Shown here piece by piece: positions 1-13,725 of a stretch of 64,000 nt of DNA. Source of the DNA: Arthrobacter crystallopoietes (GTDB lineage Bacteria; Actinomycetota; Actinomycetes; Actinomycetales; Micrococcaceae); assembly GCF_017603825.1 (NCBI RefSeq), contig NZ_CP072014.1, positions 1,612,001-1,676,000 of the forward strand, written 5' to 3'. The notes below the pieces were generated by a model. It was not told the origin of the DNA. It ran no database searches and saw only the letters and a program-made list of their open reading frames with translations. A program made the position numbers and the translations under genes. The stretch's first letter is position 1. Each line of letters begins with the position of its first letter.

Positions 1-1
1 G

Positions 2-2137
2 GAAATGCGTGAGCGGATCGAGTCGCTGGTGGGGGACCGGGCAAAGAACATGTGGATTTCCACGTTCCACTCCTCCTGCGTGCGGATCCTGCGTCGGGAG
101 GCCAAGAACGTTGGGCTCCATTCGAACTTCTCCATCTATGATTCGGCGGACACACTGCGCCTGATCACCCTGGTGGCCAAGGGCCTGGATCTGGATCCGA
201 AACGCTTTCCGCCGAAGTCCATCCAGCACAAGATCTCCGCGCTGAAGAACGAGCTGATCGACGACGAAGCCTACGCCGCGACGGCGAACTACTCCGATCC
301 GTTCGAGCAGGCTGTGGCTGAGGTCTATAAGGGCTACACGCAGCGTATGCGTCAGGCGAATGCCATGGACTTCGATGATCTGATTGCCCAGGTGGTCTTC
401 ATCTTTCAGGCCTTCCCGGCGGTAGCCGATTCGTACCGGCGGCGCTTTCGGCACGTCCTGGTAGACGAGTACCAGGACACCAACCACGCCCAGTATGTAT
501 TGGTCCGCGAACTCACCGGCGGGACGGGCGAATCGGAGCAGGACTTCCCGCCCGGCGAACTGACCGTGGTGGGGGACTCGGACCAGTCCATCTACGCCTT
601 CCGTGGTGCAGACGTGCGCAACATCGTGGAGTTCGAAAAGGACTATGCCAACGCACGGACCATCTTGCTGGAGCAGAACTACCGCTCCACGCAGATTATT
701 CTGACGGCTGCCAACGCGGTGATCTCCCGCAACCCCAACCGTCCGGCCAAGAGGCTCTGGACCGCGGAAGGGGACGGCGAACGGATCATCGGCTACGTCG
801 GCGAAAACGAGCACGACGAGGCCCGATTCATCGCCAACGAGATCGACCGGCTGCAGGACGCCGAGAACCTGCGCCCGGGGGACGTGGCTATCTTCTACCG
901 GACCAACGCGCAGTCCCGTTCCATTGAAGACCTCCTGATCCGGGTGGGCCTGCCGTACAAAGTGGTGGGCGGAACGCGCTTTTACGAGCGCAAGGAAATC
1001 AAGGACGCCCTGGCCTACCTCCGGGTACTGGTGAACCCGGACGATGTGGTCAACTTGCGGCGGATCCTGAACGAGCCCAAACGCGGCATCGGGGACCGGG
1101 CCGAGTACGCGGTGGCCGCGCTCGCCGAGCGGGACCGGCTGTCCTTCATGGAAGCCCTGCGCAAGGCCGATGATGCGCCGGGAATGGCCACCCGCTCCGT
1201 CAATGCGGTGGCCGGTTTCGTGAAGCTCATCGATGACCTCACCGAAGTGGCCAACGGATCCGGGGCCTCGGCTGCGCTGGAAGCGGTACTGGAACAGACC
1301 GGCTACCTGGCGGCGCTGCGGCAGAGCAATGACCCGCAGGACGAGTCCCGGGTGGAAAACCTGGCCGAACTGGTCGCCGTCGTGCGTGAATACGAACGGG
1401 ACAATCCGGAGGGAACGCTCGGCAGCTTCCTCGAGCAGGTGGCCCTGGTGGCGGACGCGGACCAGATCCCGGATGCGCCGGACGAGGAAAGCGCGCAGCT
1501 GGCCAAGGATCAGGGCGTGGTTACGCTGATGACGCTGCACACGGCCAAGGGGCTGGAATTCCCGGTGGTGTTCCTTACCGGCATGGAGCATGGCGTATTC
1601 CCGCACCAACGGTCCATGACGGATCCGAAGGAGCTGGCCGAAGAACGGCGGCTGGCTTATGTGGGGCTGACCCGTGCCCGCAAGCGGCTCTATTTGACCC
1701 GTTCCGAATCGCGGAGCATGTGGGGCCAGAGCCAGTACAACCCGGCAAGCCAGTTCATCGAGGAAGTCCCGCCGGAACTCATCGACTGGAAGCGCGAGGG
1801 CAGCAAGCGCCCGGCGTTCACCTCCTCCGGCAGCTTCGGCTCCAGCCGCTACAGCGGTTCCCACTGGGGTGCCGGTGCCGGCGGCAACCAGGATGTTTCC
1901 TCGCTGCCGGGTTCGGCCCGGTCCATGGCGCCTGCCGCCGTGCGGGCGGGCCGCGTCCAGCCGCAGAAGGAAGTCATCGCGCTGACCGTGGGTGACAAGG
2001 TCAGCCACACCAGCTTCGGAAACGGGACCGTGCTCTCGCTTGAAGGCGCTGGGGACAAGACTGTGGCGAAGGTCAAGTTCGACATCGGCGAGAAGCGCCT
2101 GCTGCTGCGTTATGCACCGCTGACCAAGTCGGACTAG
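2..2137 (+). CDS. pcrA: ATP-dependent DNA helicase PcrA/UvrD (5' end outside window)
   Basis: Superfamily 1A 3'-5' helicase that unwinds DNA in repair and removes RecA from DNA. The reading frame is open from the first bases of the window, so the N-terminus with the Walker A motif is missing because of the window edge; about 711 residues are visible. Seen in order: DEYQDTN (motif II), GDSDQSIYAFRGAD (motif III), EQNYRST (motif IV), TLHTAKGLEFPVVFL (motif V) and YVGLTRARKRLYL (motif VI). A Gly/Ser-rich linker follows, then a C-terminal Tudor-like segment (VGDKVSHTSFGNGTVLS) typical of actinobacterial and Gram-positive PcrA rather than RecB. A hairpin follows the stop at 2144-2177. Confidence 0.95.
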   Translation, partial: EMRERIESLVGDRAKNMWISTFHSSCVRILRREAKNVGLHSNFSIYDSADTLRLITLVAKGLDLDPKRFPPKSIQHKISALKNELIDDEAYAATANYSDPFEQAVAEVYKGYTQRMRQANAMDFDDLIAQVVFIFQAFPAVADSYRRRFRHVLVDEYQDTNHAQYVLVRELTGGTGESEQDFPPGELTVVGDSDQSIYAFRGADVRNIVEFEKDYANARTILLEQNYRSTQIILTAANAVISRNPNRPAKRLWTAEGDGERIIGYVGENEHDEARFIANEIDRLQDAENLRPGDVAIFYRTNAQSRSIEDLLIRVGLPYKVVGGTRFYERKEIKDALAYLRVLVNPDDVVNLRRILNEPKRGIGDRAEYAVAALAERDRLSFMEALRKADDAPGMATRSVNAVAGFVKLIDDLTEVANGSGASAALEAVLEQTGYLAALRQSNDPQDESRVENLAELVAVVREYERDNPEGTLGSFLEQVALVADADQIPDAPDEESAQLAKDQGVVTLMTLHTAKGLEFPVVFLTGMEHGVFPHQRSMTDPKELAEERRLAYVGLTRARKRLYLTRSESRSMWGQSQYNPASQFIEEVPPELIDWKREGSKRPAFTSSGSFGSSRYSGSHWGAGAGGNQDVSSLPGSARSMAPAAVRAGRVQPQKEVIALTVGDKVSHTSFGNGTVLSLEGAGDKTVAKVKFDIGEKRLLLRYAPLTKSD

Positions 2138-2143
2138 GGATGA

Positions 2144-2177
2144 TGTGCCGCCGGGGAGGGAAGGCTCCCGCGGCACA
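2144..2177 (+). terminator. hairpin after pcrA
   Basis: Inverted repeat TGTGCCGCCGGGGA / TCCCGCGGCACA with a short loop, starting 7 bp after the pcrA stop. There is no T-tract, which is common in high-GC actinobacteria. A rho-independent terminator is the likely role. Confidence 0.6.
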
Positions 2178-2222
2178 ACCCGGCGGCACGGCGCAGAATG
2201 CCAACGCGGCGGCCATCCGTAT

Positions 2223-2251
2223 TTGGTCACGCTGGCATAACAACATAGCGT
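2223..2251 (+). promoter_or_regulatory. sigma-A-like promoter giving a leaderless mscS-family mRNA
   Basis: TTGGTC (2223-2228), a 17-bp spacer and TAGCGT (2246-2251). The expected start of transcription, about 7 bp past the -10, falls at or next to the ATG at 2259. No Shine-Dalgarno sequence precedes that ATG. Together these suggest a leaderless transcript, which is common in actinobacteria. Inference from sequence only. Confidence 0.45.
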
Positions 2252-2258
2252 TTTTCCC

Positions 2259-3284
2259 ATGGATTTGAATGTGGCGGATGTGGATGTTGCCCAGCTGGGC
2301 ACCTTGGGATTTTGGATGGATAAACCGCTTCGCGTCGCGGTGATTCTGATCGGCGGTTTCCTGCTGAACCTGCTGGTGCGGATTGTCATCCGACGGATGT
2401 CGACGAAGATCGCCAACGGCGAGACAGCGAAGCTGGAGAAACTCGACGCCGACGCGATCGGCAAAAACATCAAGGACCCGCGCTACTGGCTGATGCAGGA
2501 TTCGCCGATCGCGGCCGTGCGCCGGGCCCAGCGGGCACAGACCATTGGCTCGGTGCTGCGCTCCATCGCCACGGTGGTTATTGGGATCATGACGATCCTG
2601 ATGGTCATGACCGAACTCGGGTTCGACCTCGGACCGCTGCTGGCCAGTGCTGGTATCGCCGGTGTGGCGATCGGTTTCGGTGCCCAGACCCTGGTGAAGG
2701 ACTACCTCTCCGGGTTGTTCATGGTGGCCGAGGACCAGTACGGCATCGGCGACGTGGTGGACCTGGGCGAAGCCTCGGGAACGGTGGAGTCGGTTGGATT
2801 GCGCGTCACTCAAGTGCGTGCGGTGGACGGCACCCTCTGGCACGTGCGCAACGGTGAAATCCTGCGCGTGGGCAACTCATCGCAGGGCTGGGCGCGCGCC
2901 GTGCTGGATATCCCGGTTCCCTATGATGCCGACGTCGAAAAGGTCAGCGACCTGATCCTTAACTCGGCCAAGGACCTGCGCGCGGACCCGGACTACCGGC
3001 GGCTCATCCTGGACGATCCGGAGATTTGGGGCGTCGAGGCGCTCACAGGCGAATCCGTGGTCATCCGCCTCGCCATCCGGACCAAACCGCTGGAGCAGTG
3101 GGGCGTGGCACGCGCCATGCGCGCACGTCTGAAGGGTGATCTGGACCGTGCCGGACTGCGCATTCCGCTGCTGAACCAGACCGTCATCAAGGACGGGAGC
3201 CCCGTGCTCGTACCGGCCGGTTCGGAAAGCCACGCCGACGCCTCCGCCGAGGCCCCGGACGAAAGCCGCCAAGGCAAGCAGTAG
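2259..3284 (+). CDS. mechanosensitive ion channel, MscS family
   Basis: Small-conductance mechanosensitive channel of the cytoplasmic membrane (341 aa) that releases solutes on osmotic downshift. Two hydrophobic segments come first (about residues 25-50 and 105-128). The pore-lining helix and start of the beta domain follow: GVAIGFGAQTLVKDYLSG and then EDQYGIGDVVDLG, the family signature, at about residues 140-175. The C-terminal vestibule domain ends in an acidic tail. The start is ATG 2259 with no visible ribosome site (see the promoter entry). A solute-release valve is a sensible companion for an organism that imports betaine, although this gene is next to housekeeping genes and not in the betaine cluster. 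Confidence 0.88.
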   Translation: MDLNVADVDVAQLGTLGFWMDKPLRVAVILIGGFLLNLLVRIVIRRMSTKIANGETAKLEKLDADAIGKNIKDPRYWLMQDSPIAAVRRAQRAQTIGSVLRSIATVVIGIMTILMVMTELGFDLGPLLASAGIAGVAIGFGAQTLVKDYLSGLFMVAEDQYGIGDVVDLGEASGTVESVGLRVTQVRAVDGTLWHVRNGEILRVGNSSQGWARAVLDIPVPYDADVEKVSDLILNSAKDLRADPDYRRLILDDPEIWGVEALTGESVVIRLAIRTKPLEQWGVARAMRARLKGDLDRAGLRIPLLNQTVIKDGSPVLVPAGSESHADASAEAPDESRQGKQ

Positions 3285-3533
3285 GCCCGGCCCGCAGGGC
3301 CGTGAGCGACGCGTCGCAAAGTACCGCAAAGGGTTACTTTTCTACAAACCATAGAACTGTGCCCTTGATCACGAAAGCGGTACTCTAGGACAGGCGTCGC
3401 ACGCCAAGGGACTAAAGTTCCCCTTGGAGCGCGAACGGATTTGCACCGAAAAAATGTCCGCCTACGCAGGCACGAAGTGACGCAGATCCGCGCTCCGAGT
3501 CAGAAACGACTTCGACGTAGAAGGACACAACCC

Positions 3534-4697
3534 GTGGACCTGTATGAATACCAGGCGCGCGATCTCTTTGAGGCACATGCTGTACCCGTGCTTGCAGGAA
3601 TCGTTGCCTACACTCCAGAAGAAGCCAAAGCAGCAGCCGAAAAGATTGGCGGCGTTGTTGTCGTCAAGGCTCAGGTAAAAGTTGGCGGCCGCGGTAAAGC
3701 CGGCGGCGTCAAGGTCGCGAAGACTCCGGACGAAGCGTTCGAATACGCCACCAACATCCTCGGCATGGACATCAAGGGCCACACGGTCAACAAGGTCATG
3801 ATCGCCCAGGGCGCGGACATCGCCGAGGAGTACTACTTCTCCGTCCTGCTGGACCGGGCCAACCGCAACTACCTGGCCATGTGCTCGGTGGAAGGCGGCA
3901 TGGAGATCGAACAGCTGGCTGTCGAGCGCCCCGACGCTCTGGCCAAGATCGCCGTTGACCCCGCCGTCGGCATCGACCAGGCCAAGGCCGACGAAATCGT
4001 CGCCGCCGCCGGCTTCGCCGAGGAACTGCGCGGCAAGGTCGCCGAAACCATCATCAAGCTCTGGGATGTCTTCATCAAGGAAGACGCCACCCTGGTCGAG
4101 GTCAACCCGCTGGTCAAGACCGGCGCCGGCGACATCGTCGCCCTGGACGGCAAGGTCTCCATCGACGAGAACGCCGCGTTCCGCCACCCCGAGCACGCCG
4201 AGCTCGAGGACAAGGACGCCGCGGATCCGCTCGAGGCAAAGGCCAAGGAACTGGACCTGAACTACGTCAAGCTCGATGGCCAGGTCGGCATCATCGGCAA
4301 CGGCGCCGGGCTGGTCATGTCCACGCTGGACGTCGTCGCCTACGCCGGCGAAAACCACGGCAACGTCAAGCCGGCCAACTTCCTGGACATCGGCGGCGGC
4401 GCTTCGGCCGAGGTCATGGCCAACGGTCTGGACATCATCCTGAACGACGCGCAGGTCAAGAGCGTGTTCGTCAACGTCTTCGGTGGCATCACTGCCTGTG
4501 ACGCCGTCGCAAACGGTATCGTCAAGGCCCTGGAGATCCTGGGCGAGAAGGCCACCAAGCCGCTGGTTGTCCGTTTGGACGGCAACAGCGTCGAGGAAGG
4601 CCGCCGTATCCTCCGGGACGCGAACCACCCGCTGGTCACCCTGGCAGTCGGTATGGACGAAGGCGCCGACAAGGCCGCCGAACTGGCGAACGCCTGA
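3534..4697 (+). CDS. sucC: succinyl-CoA ligase (ADP-forming), beta subunit
   Basis: TCA-cycle enzyme: succinyl-CoA + phosphate + NDP gives succinate + CoA + NTP, as an alpha/beta complex with SucD. Start GTG 3534 (protein begins [15 protein letters not shown]) is preceded by AAGGA about 8 bp upstream and gives 387 aa, the usual length; an in-frame upstream extension to 3441 lacks family similarity. The N-terminal ATP-grasp domain carries [14 protein letters not shown]. The C-terminal ligase-CoA domain shows [15 protein letters not shown] and NFLDIGGGA. It is followed by sucD after an 18-bp gap in one operon. Confidence 0.96.
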   Translation: MDLYEYQARDLFEAHAVPVLAGIVAYTPEEAKAAAEKIGGVVVVKAQVKVGGRGKAGGVKVAKTPDEAFEYATNILGMDIKGHTVNKVMIAQGADIAEEYYFSVLLDRANRNYLAMCSVEGGMEIEQLAVERPDALAKIAVDPAVGIDQAKADEIVAAAGFAEELRGKVAETIIKLWDVFIKEDATLVEVNPLVKTGAGDIVALDGKVSIDENAAFRHPEHAELEDKDAADPLEAKAKELDLNYVKLDGQVGIIGNGAGLVMSTLDVVAYAGENHGNVKPANFLDIGGGASAEVMANGLDIILNDAQVKSVFVNVFGGITACDAVANGIVKALEILGEKATKPLVVRLDGNSVEEGRRILRDANHPLVTLAVGMDEGADKAAELANA

Positions 4698-4715
4698 GGA
4701 TTGAGGAAAAAGAAC

Positions 4716-5651
4716 ATGTCTATCTTCATTAACAAGGACTCCAAGGTCATCGTCCAGGGCATCACCGGCGGCGAGGGCTCCAAGCACACCGCCCGCATGC
4801 TCCACGCCGGCACCAACGTTGTCGGTGGCGTGAACGCCCGCAAGGCCGGCACCACTGTTCAGCACAAGGACCAGCGCGGCGCCCAGCTCGAACTGCCCGT
4901 TTACGGTTCGGTCAAGGAAGCCATTGCCGAGACCGGCGCTGACGTCTCGATCGTCTTCGTTCCGCCGGCCTTCACCAAGGACGCCGTGGTCGAGGCCATC
5001 GAAGCCGAAATCGGCCTCGTCGTCGTCATCACCGAAGGCGTTCCGGTCCAGGACTCCGCAGAGTTCTGGGCGCTGGCACAGTCCAAGAAGGATGCCGACG
5101 GCAACCAGATCACCCGCATCATCGGCCCGAACTGCCCCGGCATCATCACTCCGGGCGAGTCCCTCGTGGGCATCACCCCGGCGAACATCACCGGCAAGGG
5201 CGGCGTCGGCCTGGTTTCCAAGTCCGGCACCCTGACCTACCAGATGATGTACGAACTGCGCGACCTGGGCTTCTCCACCGCCATCGGCATCGGCGGCGAC
5301 CCGGTCATCGGCACCACGCACATCGACGCCCTGGCTGCGTTCGAGGCTGACCCCGATACCAAGGCCATCGTGATGATCGGCGAGATCGGGGGCGACGCCG
5401 AAGAGCGTGCGGCCGAGTTCATCAAGAACAACGTCACCAAGCCGGTTGTCGGCTACGTGGCAGGCTTCACCGCGCCTGAGGGCAAGACCATGGGCCACGC
5501 CGGCGCCATCGTTTCCGGTTCCGCCGGTACCGCCCAGGCCAAGAAGGAGGCCCTCGAGGCCGCAGGAGTCAAGGTCGGCAAGACGCCGTCCGAGACCGCC
5601 CACCTGCTGCGCGAGGTCTACCCCGAGCATGAGGAACCCTCGAACCTCTAA
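4716..5651 (+). CDS. sucD: succinyl-CoA ligase, alpha subunit
   Basis: Partner of SucC; it binds CoA and carries the histidine that is phosphorylated during catalysis. Start ATG 4716 ([19 protein letters not shown]) is chosen over TTG 4701 because GAGGA lies just upstream and the first residues match the family; 311 aa. The CoA-binding Rossmann domain fills the first 120 residues. [12 protein letters not shown] is visible near the middle, and the active-site histidine lies in [17 protein letters not shown] near residue 255. The operon ends at a strong hairpin at 5686-5736. The purN/purH genes often found nearby in Arthrobacter do not follow here. Confidence 0.96.
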   Translation: MSIFINKDSKVIVQGITGGEGSKHTARMLHAGTNVVGGVNARKAGTTVQHKDQRGAQLELPVYGSVKEAIAETGADVSIVFVPPAFTKDAVVEAIEAEIGLVVVITEGVPVQDSAEFWALAQSKKDADGNQITRIIGPNCPGIITPGESLVGITPANITGKGGVGLVSKSGTLTYQMMYELRDLGFSTAIGIGGDPVIGTTHIDALAAFEADPDTKAIVMIGEIGGDAEERAAEFIKNNVTKPVVGYVAGFTAPEGKTMGHAGAIVSGSAGTAQAKKEALEAAGVKVGKTPSETAHLLREVYPEHEEPSNL

Positions 5652-5685
5652 GGGTTCGTCCGCGAAAGCGGAAAGTTCCAAGCTA

Positions 5686-5736
5686 ACGACGGCGGCGCTG
5701 TCACCTTCATCGCGAAGGTGACAGCGCCGCCGTCGT
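5686..5736 (+). terminator. strong terminator after sucCD
   Basis: Perfect 23-bp inverted repeat, arms 5686-5708 and 5714-5736, with a 5-nt loop, 34 bp after the sucD stop. It lies between sucD and the next gene on the same strand and so separates the operons. Confidence 0.85.
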
Positions 5737-5813
5737 ACTTTACGCAGCGTGATTCCGTACGGTCCGGCGGCTGGCTAGGCTGGAAACAGCCGTTCCCGAC
5801 GCAAGGAGAGCAC

Positions 5814-6869
5814 ATGCGCGCCACGATCATCCACGGACCCCGCGATATCCGGGTGGAAGAGCGGCCCTATCCCACGGTGCAGCTTCCCACGGACGTGGTG
5901 GTCAAAGTGACCGCCGCTTGTGTTTGCGGCTCCGATCTGTGGCCCTATCGGGGCATCCGCGAGACTGCAGAGCCGCGCGCCATCGGCCACGAATTCGTCG
6001 GTGTGGTCGAGAGGGTCGGGGATGCGGTGACGGCCCTGGCCCCGGGTGACTTCGTGGTCGCGCCATGGGTGGCCAGCTGCGGCGAGTGCCCGCAGTGCCG
6101 CAACGGCGTCACCGTGGCGTGTGACCATCGGGCCTCCTGGGGCAGCACGGACGAGGATGGGTTCCACGTCGACGGCGGCCAGGGCGAAGCCGTGCGCGTG
6201 CCACGGGCCGAGGCAACGCTGGTGAAGGTGCCCGGCGTGGACCGGCCGGATGCGGAACTGACCGCCGACCTGCTGGCGCTCTCCGATGTCATGGGCACGG
6301 GGCACCACGCGGCAGTGAGTGCAGCGGTGGGGCCCGGCCGTTCCGTCGTCGTTGTTGGAGATGGGGCGGTGGGGCTGTGCGGCGTGCTGGCAGCGAAACG
6401 GCTCGGTGCGGAGCGGATCATCATGATGTCCCGGCATACTGACCGGCAGGCGCTAGCCAAAGAGTTCGGCGCTACCGACATCGTCGAGGAGCGCGGAAAG
6501 GCCGGGGCGGAAGCGGTGCGTTCCCTGCTGGGCGGGGTGTCCGCGGATTCGGTGCTCGAATGCGTGGGAACCGAGGAATCGATGGACCAGGCGCTGCGGT
6601 CCACGCGCCCCGGCGGCAGCATCGGTTTTGTCGGCGTTCCGGCGGGCGGAGCGGAACTGCCCATCGGCGTGCTGTTTGCCAAGAACATCTCGGTGGCAGG
6701 TGGGGCCGCGTCCACCCGGGTCTACCTGCCCGAGCTGCTGGCAGACGTACTTGCCGGCAAGATCAACCCTGGCAAGGTTTTCGACGTCGAAATGCCGCTC
6801 GACAACGCGGCCGAGGCGTATAAGGCCATGGATGAACGCCGCGCGATCAAGGTGCTGCTCAAGCCGTAA
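5814..6869 (+). CDS. zinc-dependent alcohol dehydrogenase (MDR superfamily)
   Basis: Medium-chain NAD(P)-dependent dehydrogenase of unknown alcohol substrate, 351 aa. Start ATG 5814 sits 6 bp after AAGGAG; the in-frame extension to 5718 overlaps the sucD terminator and is unlikely. The catalytic zinc site is marked by CVCGSDLWPYRG and GHEFVGVVERVGD near residues 35-75. The structural zinc cysteines are in CGECPQCRNG near residue 92. The Rossmann dinucleotide site is VVVGDGAVGLCG near residue 180. It resembles quinone/threonine-type dehydrogenases, but the substrate cannot be read. It stands alone between a terminator and rlmN. Confidence 0.85.
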   Translation: MRATIIHGPRDIRVEERPYPTVQLPTDVVVKVTAACVCGSDLWPYRGIRETAEPRAIGHEFVGVVERVGDAVTALAPGDFVVAPWVASCGECPQCRNGVTVACDHRASWGSTDEDGFHVDGGQGEAVRVPRAEATLVKVPGVDRPDAELTADLLALSDVMGTGHHAAVSAAVGPGRSVVVVGDGAVGLCGVLAAKRLGAERIIMMSRHTDRQALAKEFGATDIVEERGKAGAEAVRSLLGGVSADSVLECVGTEESMDQALRSTRPGGSIGFVGVPAGGAELPIGVLFAKNISVAGGAASTRVYLPELLADVLAGKINPGKVFDVEMPLDNAAEAYKAMDERRAIKVLLKP

Positions 6870-6917
6870 GGGGAGAGGGGTCCGACTCATTTGCATCGGC
6901 ATGGGAGAATGGTGTAG

Positions 6918-8153
6918 ATGTCTGTTTTGAATTCTTCCCCCACTGCCACGTCTTCCCGGCCACAGGTGCGTCCTGCCGTAGAAGGTGCCGAACCCGCTGT
7001 CACCAGCGACGGCCGTCCGCTGCTGCAGTTCAAATCGCCGCGCGTGAAGCAGCCGCCGACACACCTGGCCGATCTGACCCTCGCCGAGCGGCAGGCCAAG
7101 CTCAAGGAAATGGGCCTGCCCGCGTTCCGCGCCAAGCAGCTCTCCACGCACTACTTCCAGCACTTCACCACGGACCCGGAAGCCATGAGCGACCTCCCCA
7201 AGGACGGCCGCGAAGAGCTGGTCGCCGAAATGTTCCCGACGCTGCTGACCAAGGTCAAGCAGCTCAAGACGGACAACGGCGACACCATCAAATTCCTGTG
7301 GCGGCTGTTCGACGGCTCGCTGGTCGAGTCGGTGCTGATGCGCTACCCGGGCCGGATCACGCTGTGCGTCTCCAGCCAGTGCGGCTGCGGTATGAACTGC
7401 CCGTTCTGTGCCACCGGCCAGGCCGGACTGACGCGCAATATGTCAACTGCGGAGATCCTGGACCAGATTGTCCAGGCCAACCGGGTAATCGCCGAAGGCG
7501 CGCTGGGCGGCAAGCGCAGGGACGGCGGGCACGACGCCGAGCGTGTCACCAACATCGTTTTCATGGGCATGGGCGAGCCCCTGGCCAACTATAAGCGCGT
7601 AATGGCAGCGGTGCACCGCATGGCAGCCGAGGCCCCCGAGGGCCTGGGCATGTCCGCCCGCAACATCACCGTCTCCACCGTGGGTCTGGTGCCGGCGATC
7701 AACAAGCTCGCTGCCGAGGACATTCCGGTTACCTTCGCACTGAGCCTGCACGCGCCGGACGACGAACTGCGCGACGAGCTGATTCCGGTAAACAGCCGGT
7801 GGAAGGTCGACGAGGCGCTGGATGCGGCCTACAACTACTACGCTGTGACCGGCCGGCGGGTCAGCATCGAGTACGCGCTGATCAAGGACATGAACGACCA
7901 CGCATGGCGCGCAGATCTGCTGGCCAAGAAGCTGAACAAGCGCGGCCGCGGCTGGGTGCATGTAAACCCGATTCCGCTGAACCCGACGCCCGGTTCCATC
8001 TGGACCTCGTCGGAGAAGGCGGTGGAGACCGAGTTCATCAACCGGTTGATCGCCGCCGGCATCCCGACAACGCTGCGCGACACCCGCGGCAAAGAGATCG
8101 ACGGCGCCTGCGGGCAGCTCGCCGCCGCAGACGACGAAAACGTCGCAGACTAA
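6918..8153 (+). CDS. rlmN: 23S rRNA (adenine2503-C2)-methyltransferase RlmN
   Basis: Radical-SAM enzyme that methylates C2 of A2503 in 23S rRNA, and A37 of some tRNAs. The 4Fe-4S motif CGMNCPFC lies near residue 158. [14 protein letters not shown] and the SAM-binding [12 protein letters not shown] follow. The resolving cysteine is close to the C-terminus in EIDGACGQL. At 411 aa it is longer than the roughly 370-aa norm because of an unconserved N-terminal extension of about 35 residues; a later start is possible. The transcript ends at the hairpin 8188-8227. Confidence 0.94.
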   Translation: MSVLNSSPTATSSRPQVRPAVEGAEPAVTSDGRPLLQFKSPRVKQPPTHLADLTLAERQAKLKEMGLPAFRAKQLSTHYFQHFTTDPEAMSDLPKDGREELVAEMFPTLLTKVKQLKTDNGDTIKFLWRLFDGSLVESVLMRYPGRITLCVSSQCGCGMNCPFCATGQAGLTRNMSTAEILDQIVQANRVIAEGALGGKRRDGGHDAERVTNIVFMGMGEPLANYKRVMAAVHRMAAEAPEGLGMSARNITVSTVGLVPAINKLAAEDIPVTFALSLHAPDDELRDELIPVNSRWKVDEALDAAYNYYAVTGRRVSIEYALIKDMNDHAWRADLLAKKLNKRGRGWVHVNPIPLNPTPGSIWTSSEKAVETEFINRLIAAGIPTTLRDTRGKEIDGACGQLAAADDENVAD

Positions 8154-8187
8154 ACGCCGCTAATCGCTGCAAAGCACCAAGCACAAA

Positions 8188-8227
8188 GCAGCGGCCCCGC
8201 TCCTTCCCACTGGAGCGGGGCCGCTGC
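8188..8227. terminator. bidirectional terminator between rlmN and dmg
   Basis: Perfect 16-bp stem (8188-8203 with 8212-8227), 8-nt loop, in the gap between two converging genes. It can serve both. Confidence 0.8.
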
Positions 8228-8267
8228 TGCCAATTGCGGCGCTAGCCTGTCATTGATCCGTCACCCG

Positions 8268-11754
<3,487 letters not shown>

Positions 11755-11779
11755 TTACCTCGCAAGTTCGGTAGAAAAA

Positions 11780-13693
11780 TCAGGAGCCGGAGCTCCGGGA
11801 TGGGCATTTATCGCTGGAATCGCACTGCTCGTCGCATTCGTGCCTCGTGACGAGGTCGAAATGGACGCCGCCGTGCTGATCTACACCGGAGCGGATGGCG
11901 CGTTCCACCACTGACGTTGCCAGCCGCCGCCTCAAGGAGAGCGGGTCCCGGCGCAGGTCCTTGGCCAGCGCGAAGCACATCAGCAGCATGACCAGGACGA
12001 AGGGCAGGGCTGCCACAATGGTTATTCGCTGGAGACCGGAGAGGGCTTCAGCGGGCTGATCACCACCAGCCAGCAGCATGACCGCCGCAACTCCGCCAGT
12101 CAGCACGCCCCAGAAGATGACGACGCCTCGGGAGGGCTCCTCGGCACCGTTGGAGCTCAGCGAGCCCATGACCAGCGAGGCGGAATCCGCGCCGGTTACG
12201 AAGAAGATGCCCACCAGGACCATGGCGAGAACGGCAACCCCGCCCGCGATAATATTCGGCAGCGGAAGGTTCTGGAGCAGATCGAAAAGGGCGCCGTCGA
12301 AGGAGATGGAGGGTTCGCCGTCGACCACGTCGACCAGCCCGTCGCCAGTGTCCGGTGTTTCATTAGCCTTCTCCTGAACACTGAACGCAGCACCGCCGAA
12401 GATTGCAAACCAGATCACGCTGACGACGCTGGGCACCAGGAGCACCCCGGTGACAAACTGACGAATGGTTCGGCCCCGGCTAATGCGGGCGATGAACATG
12501 CCTACAAACGGCGTCCAGGAGACCCACCAGGCCCAGTAGAAGATTGTCCAGCCGGACATCCAGGTACGCAGGGCCTCGTCGCCGACGGCTTCGGTGCGTG
12601 AAGCCATTTCAGCTAAGTCACGGGCGTAGTCGCCAACGGCGGCGGGCACCAGATTGAGAATGAAGAGCGTGGGACCAGCTACGAAAACGATCAGCGCGAG
12701 GATGACGGCGAGGACCATATTGATATTCGCCAGCCACTGGATGCCGCGTCGGATGCCGGAAATCGCGGAGGCGACGAAGCAGACAGTAAGCACGGCGACG
12801 ATGGCCACCAGGACTGGGGTGGCTAGGTCGCCAACCCAACCGTTGAAGGCCATGCCGCTGCCGATCTGCAAGGCGCCAAGGCCAAGCGAGGCCGCCGTGC
12901 CGAAGAGCGTGGCAAAGATAGCCAGAATGTTGATGAACTTCCCGACCGGCCCCTCCACGGTCTTATGGCCGAACAGCGAGGTGAAGGTGGCGGAGATCAA
13001 CTGCTTGCGACCCAGACGGTACGTCCCATAGGCCATGGCAACACCGACGACGGCGTACATCGCCCAAGGGTGCAACGTCCAATGGAAGAGGGACGTAGCC
13101 ATGGCGGTCTGGATAGCTTCAGGTGTTTGACCGTTCACGCTGCCGGGCGGCGGGGCGACGTAGTGGTACATCGGCTCGGCCACCCCGTAGAACATCAGGC
13201 CAATGCCCATGCCGGCGGCGAACATCATGGAGATCCATGAGATGGTCCTGAACTCCGGCTTCTCACCGTCCTTACCTAGCGGGATATTGCCGAAGCGGCC
13301 CAGCGCGAGCCAAAGCACGTAGACAACGAAGAGCGAGGCGAGCAGGATAAAGAGCCAGCCGGTGTTTTCCATGACCCAGTTGAGCGCGTTCTGGGAAGTG
13401 GCTGAGAGGTTGTCGGTGCCGAGGAAGCCCCACGCGACAAAACCTAGAGCGAGGACGCCCGCTACCGCGAAGACCGTCTTGTCCAGACCACGGGGTACCA
13501 GGCTCCGGCGGGCAGCGGCGTGCTCTGTTTCCGAATCGCGCAGTTCCTGCAGGATCTGCTGATCCAGTGAAGTTTCTTCTGCAGCCGGCGGTTTGGCTTG
13601 CTGGTCATCGCCCAGCGGATCCTTGCGGACGAGTTCGCTGAGCTCATCGTCAGGAGTGCCATCATCAACTGCAAGTTCTTTATTCGTTGTCAT
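11780..13693 (-). CDS. BCCT-family glycine betaine/choline/carnitine transporter
   Basis: Sodium- or proton-coupled symporter with 12 predicted membrane segments, 637 aa. The Trp-rich signature of the trimethylammonium site is seen (FYWAWWVSWTPFVGMF followed by ARISRGRTIRQFV). There is a hydrophilic acidic N-terminal extension of about 70 residues (DDELSELVRKDPLGD) and a basic, His/Asp-containing C-terminal tail of about 60; such tails sense osmolality in BetP. Operon position between the ferredoxin and purU/dmg points to betaine as catabolic substrate, but an osmoprotective role cannot be excluded. Confidence 0.92.
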   Translation of the reverse strand: MTTNKELAVDDGTPDDELSELVRKDPLGDDQQAKPPAAEETSLDQQILQELRDSETEHAAARRSLVPRGLDKTVFAVAGVLALGFVAWGFLGTDNLSATSQNALNWVMENTGWLFILLASLFVVYVLWLALGRFGNIPLGKDGEKPEFRTISWISMMFAAGMGIGLMFYGVAEPMYHYVAPPPGSVNGQTPEAIQTAMATSLFHWTLHPWAMYAVVGVAMAYGTYRLGRKQLISATFTSLFGHKTVEGPVGKFINILAIFATLFGTAASLGLGALQIGSGMAFNGWVGDLATPVLVAIVAVLTVCFVASAISGIRRGIQWLANINMVLAVILALIVFVAGPTLFILNLVPAAVGDYARDLAEMASRTEAVGDEALRTWMSGWTIFYWAWWVSWTPFVGMFIARISRGRTIRQFVTGVLLVPSVVSVIWFAIFGGAAFSVQEKANETPDTGDGLVDVVDGEPSISFDGALFDLLQNLPLPNIIAGGVAVLAMVLVGIFFVTGADSASLVMGSLSSNGAEEPSRGVVIFWGVLTGGVAAVMLLAGGDQPAEALSGLQRITIVAALPFVLVMLLMCFALAKDLRRDPLSLRRRLATSVVERAIRSGVDQHGGVHFDLVTRHECDEQCDSSDKCPSRSSGS

Positions 13694-13725
13694 GAATTTC
13701 CTATGCTCGATGACCTATGCCCCGG

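Noticed and set aside
2-2137. pcrA apparently lacking its ATP-binding motif
   Set aside because: The reading frame is open to the edge, so the missing part is outside the window and not a truncation.
3462-5681. 739-codon frame antisense to sucCD
   Set aside because: It spans two conserved genes and their spacer, lacks a ribosome site and has no family resemblance.
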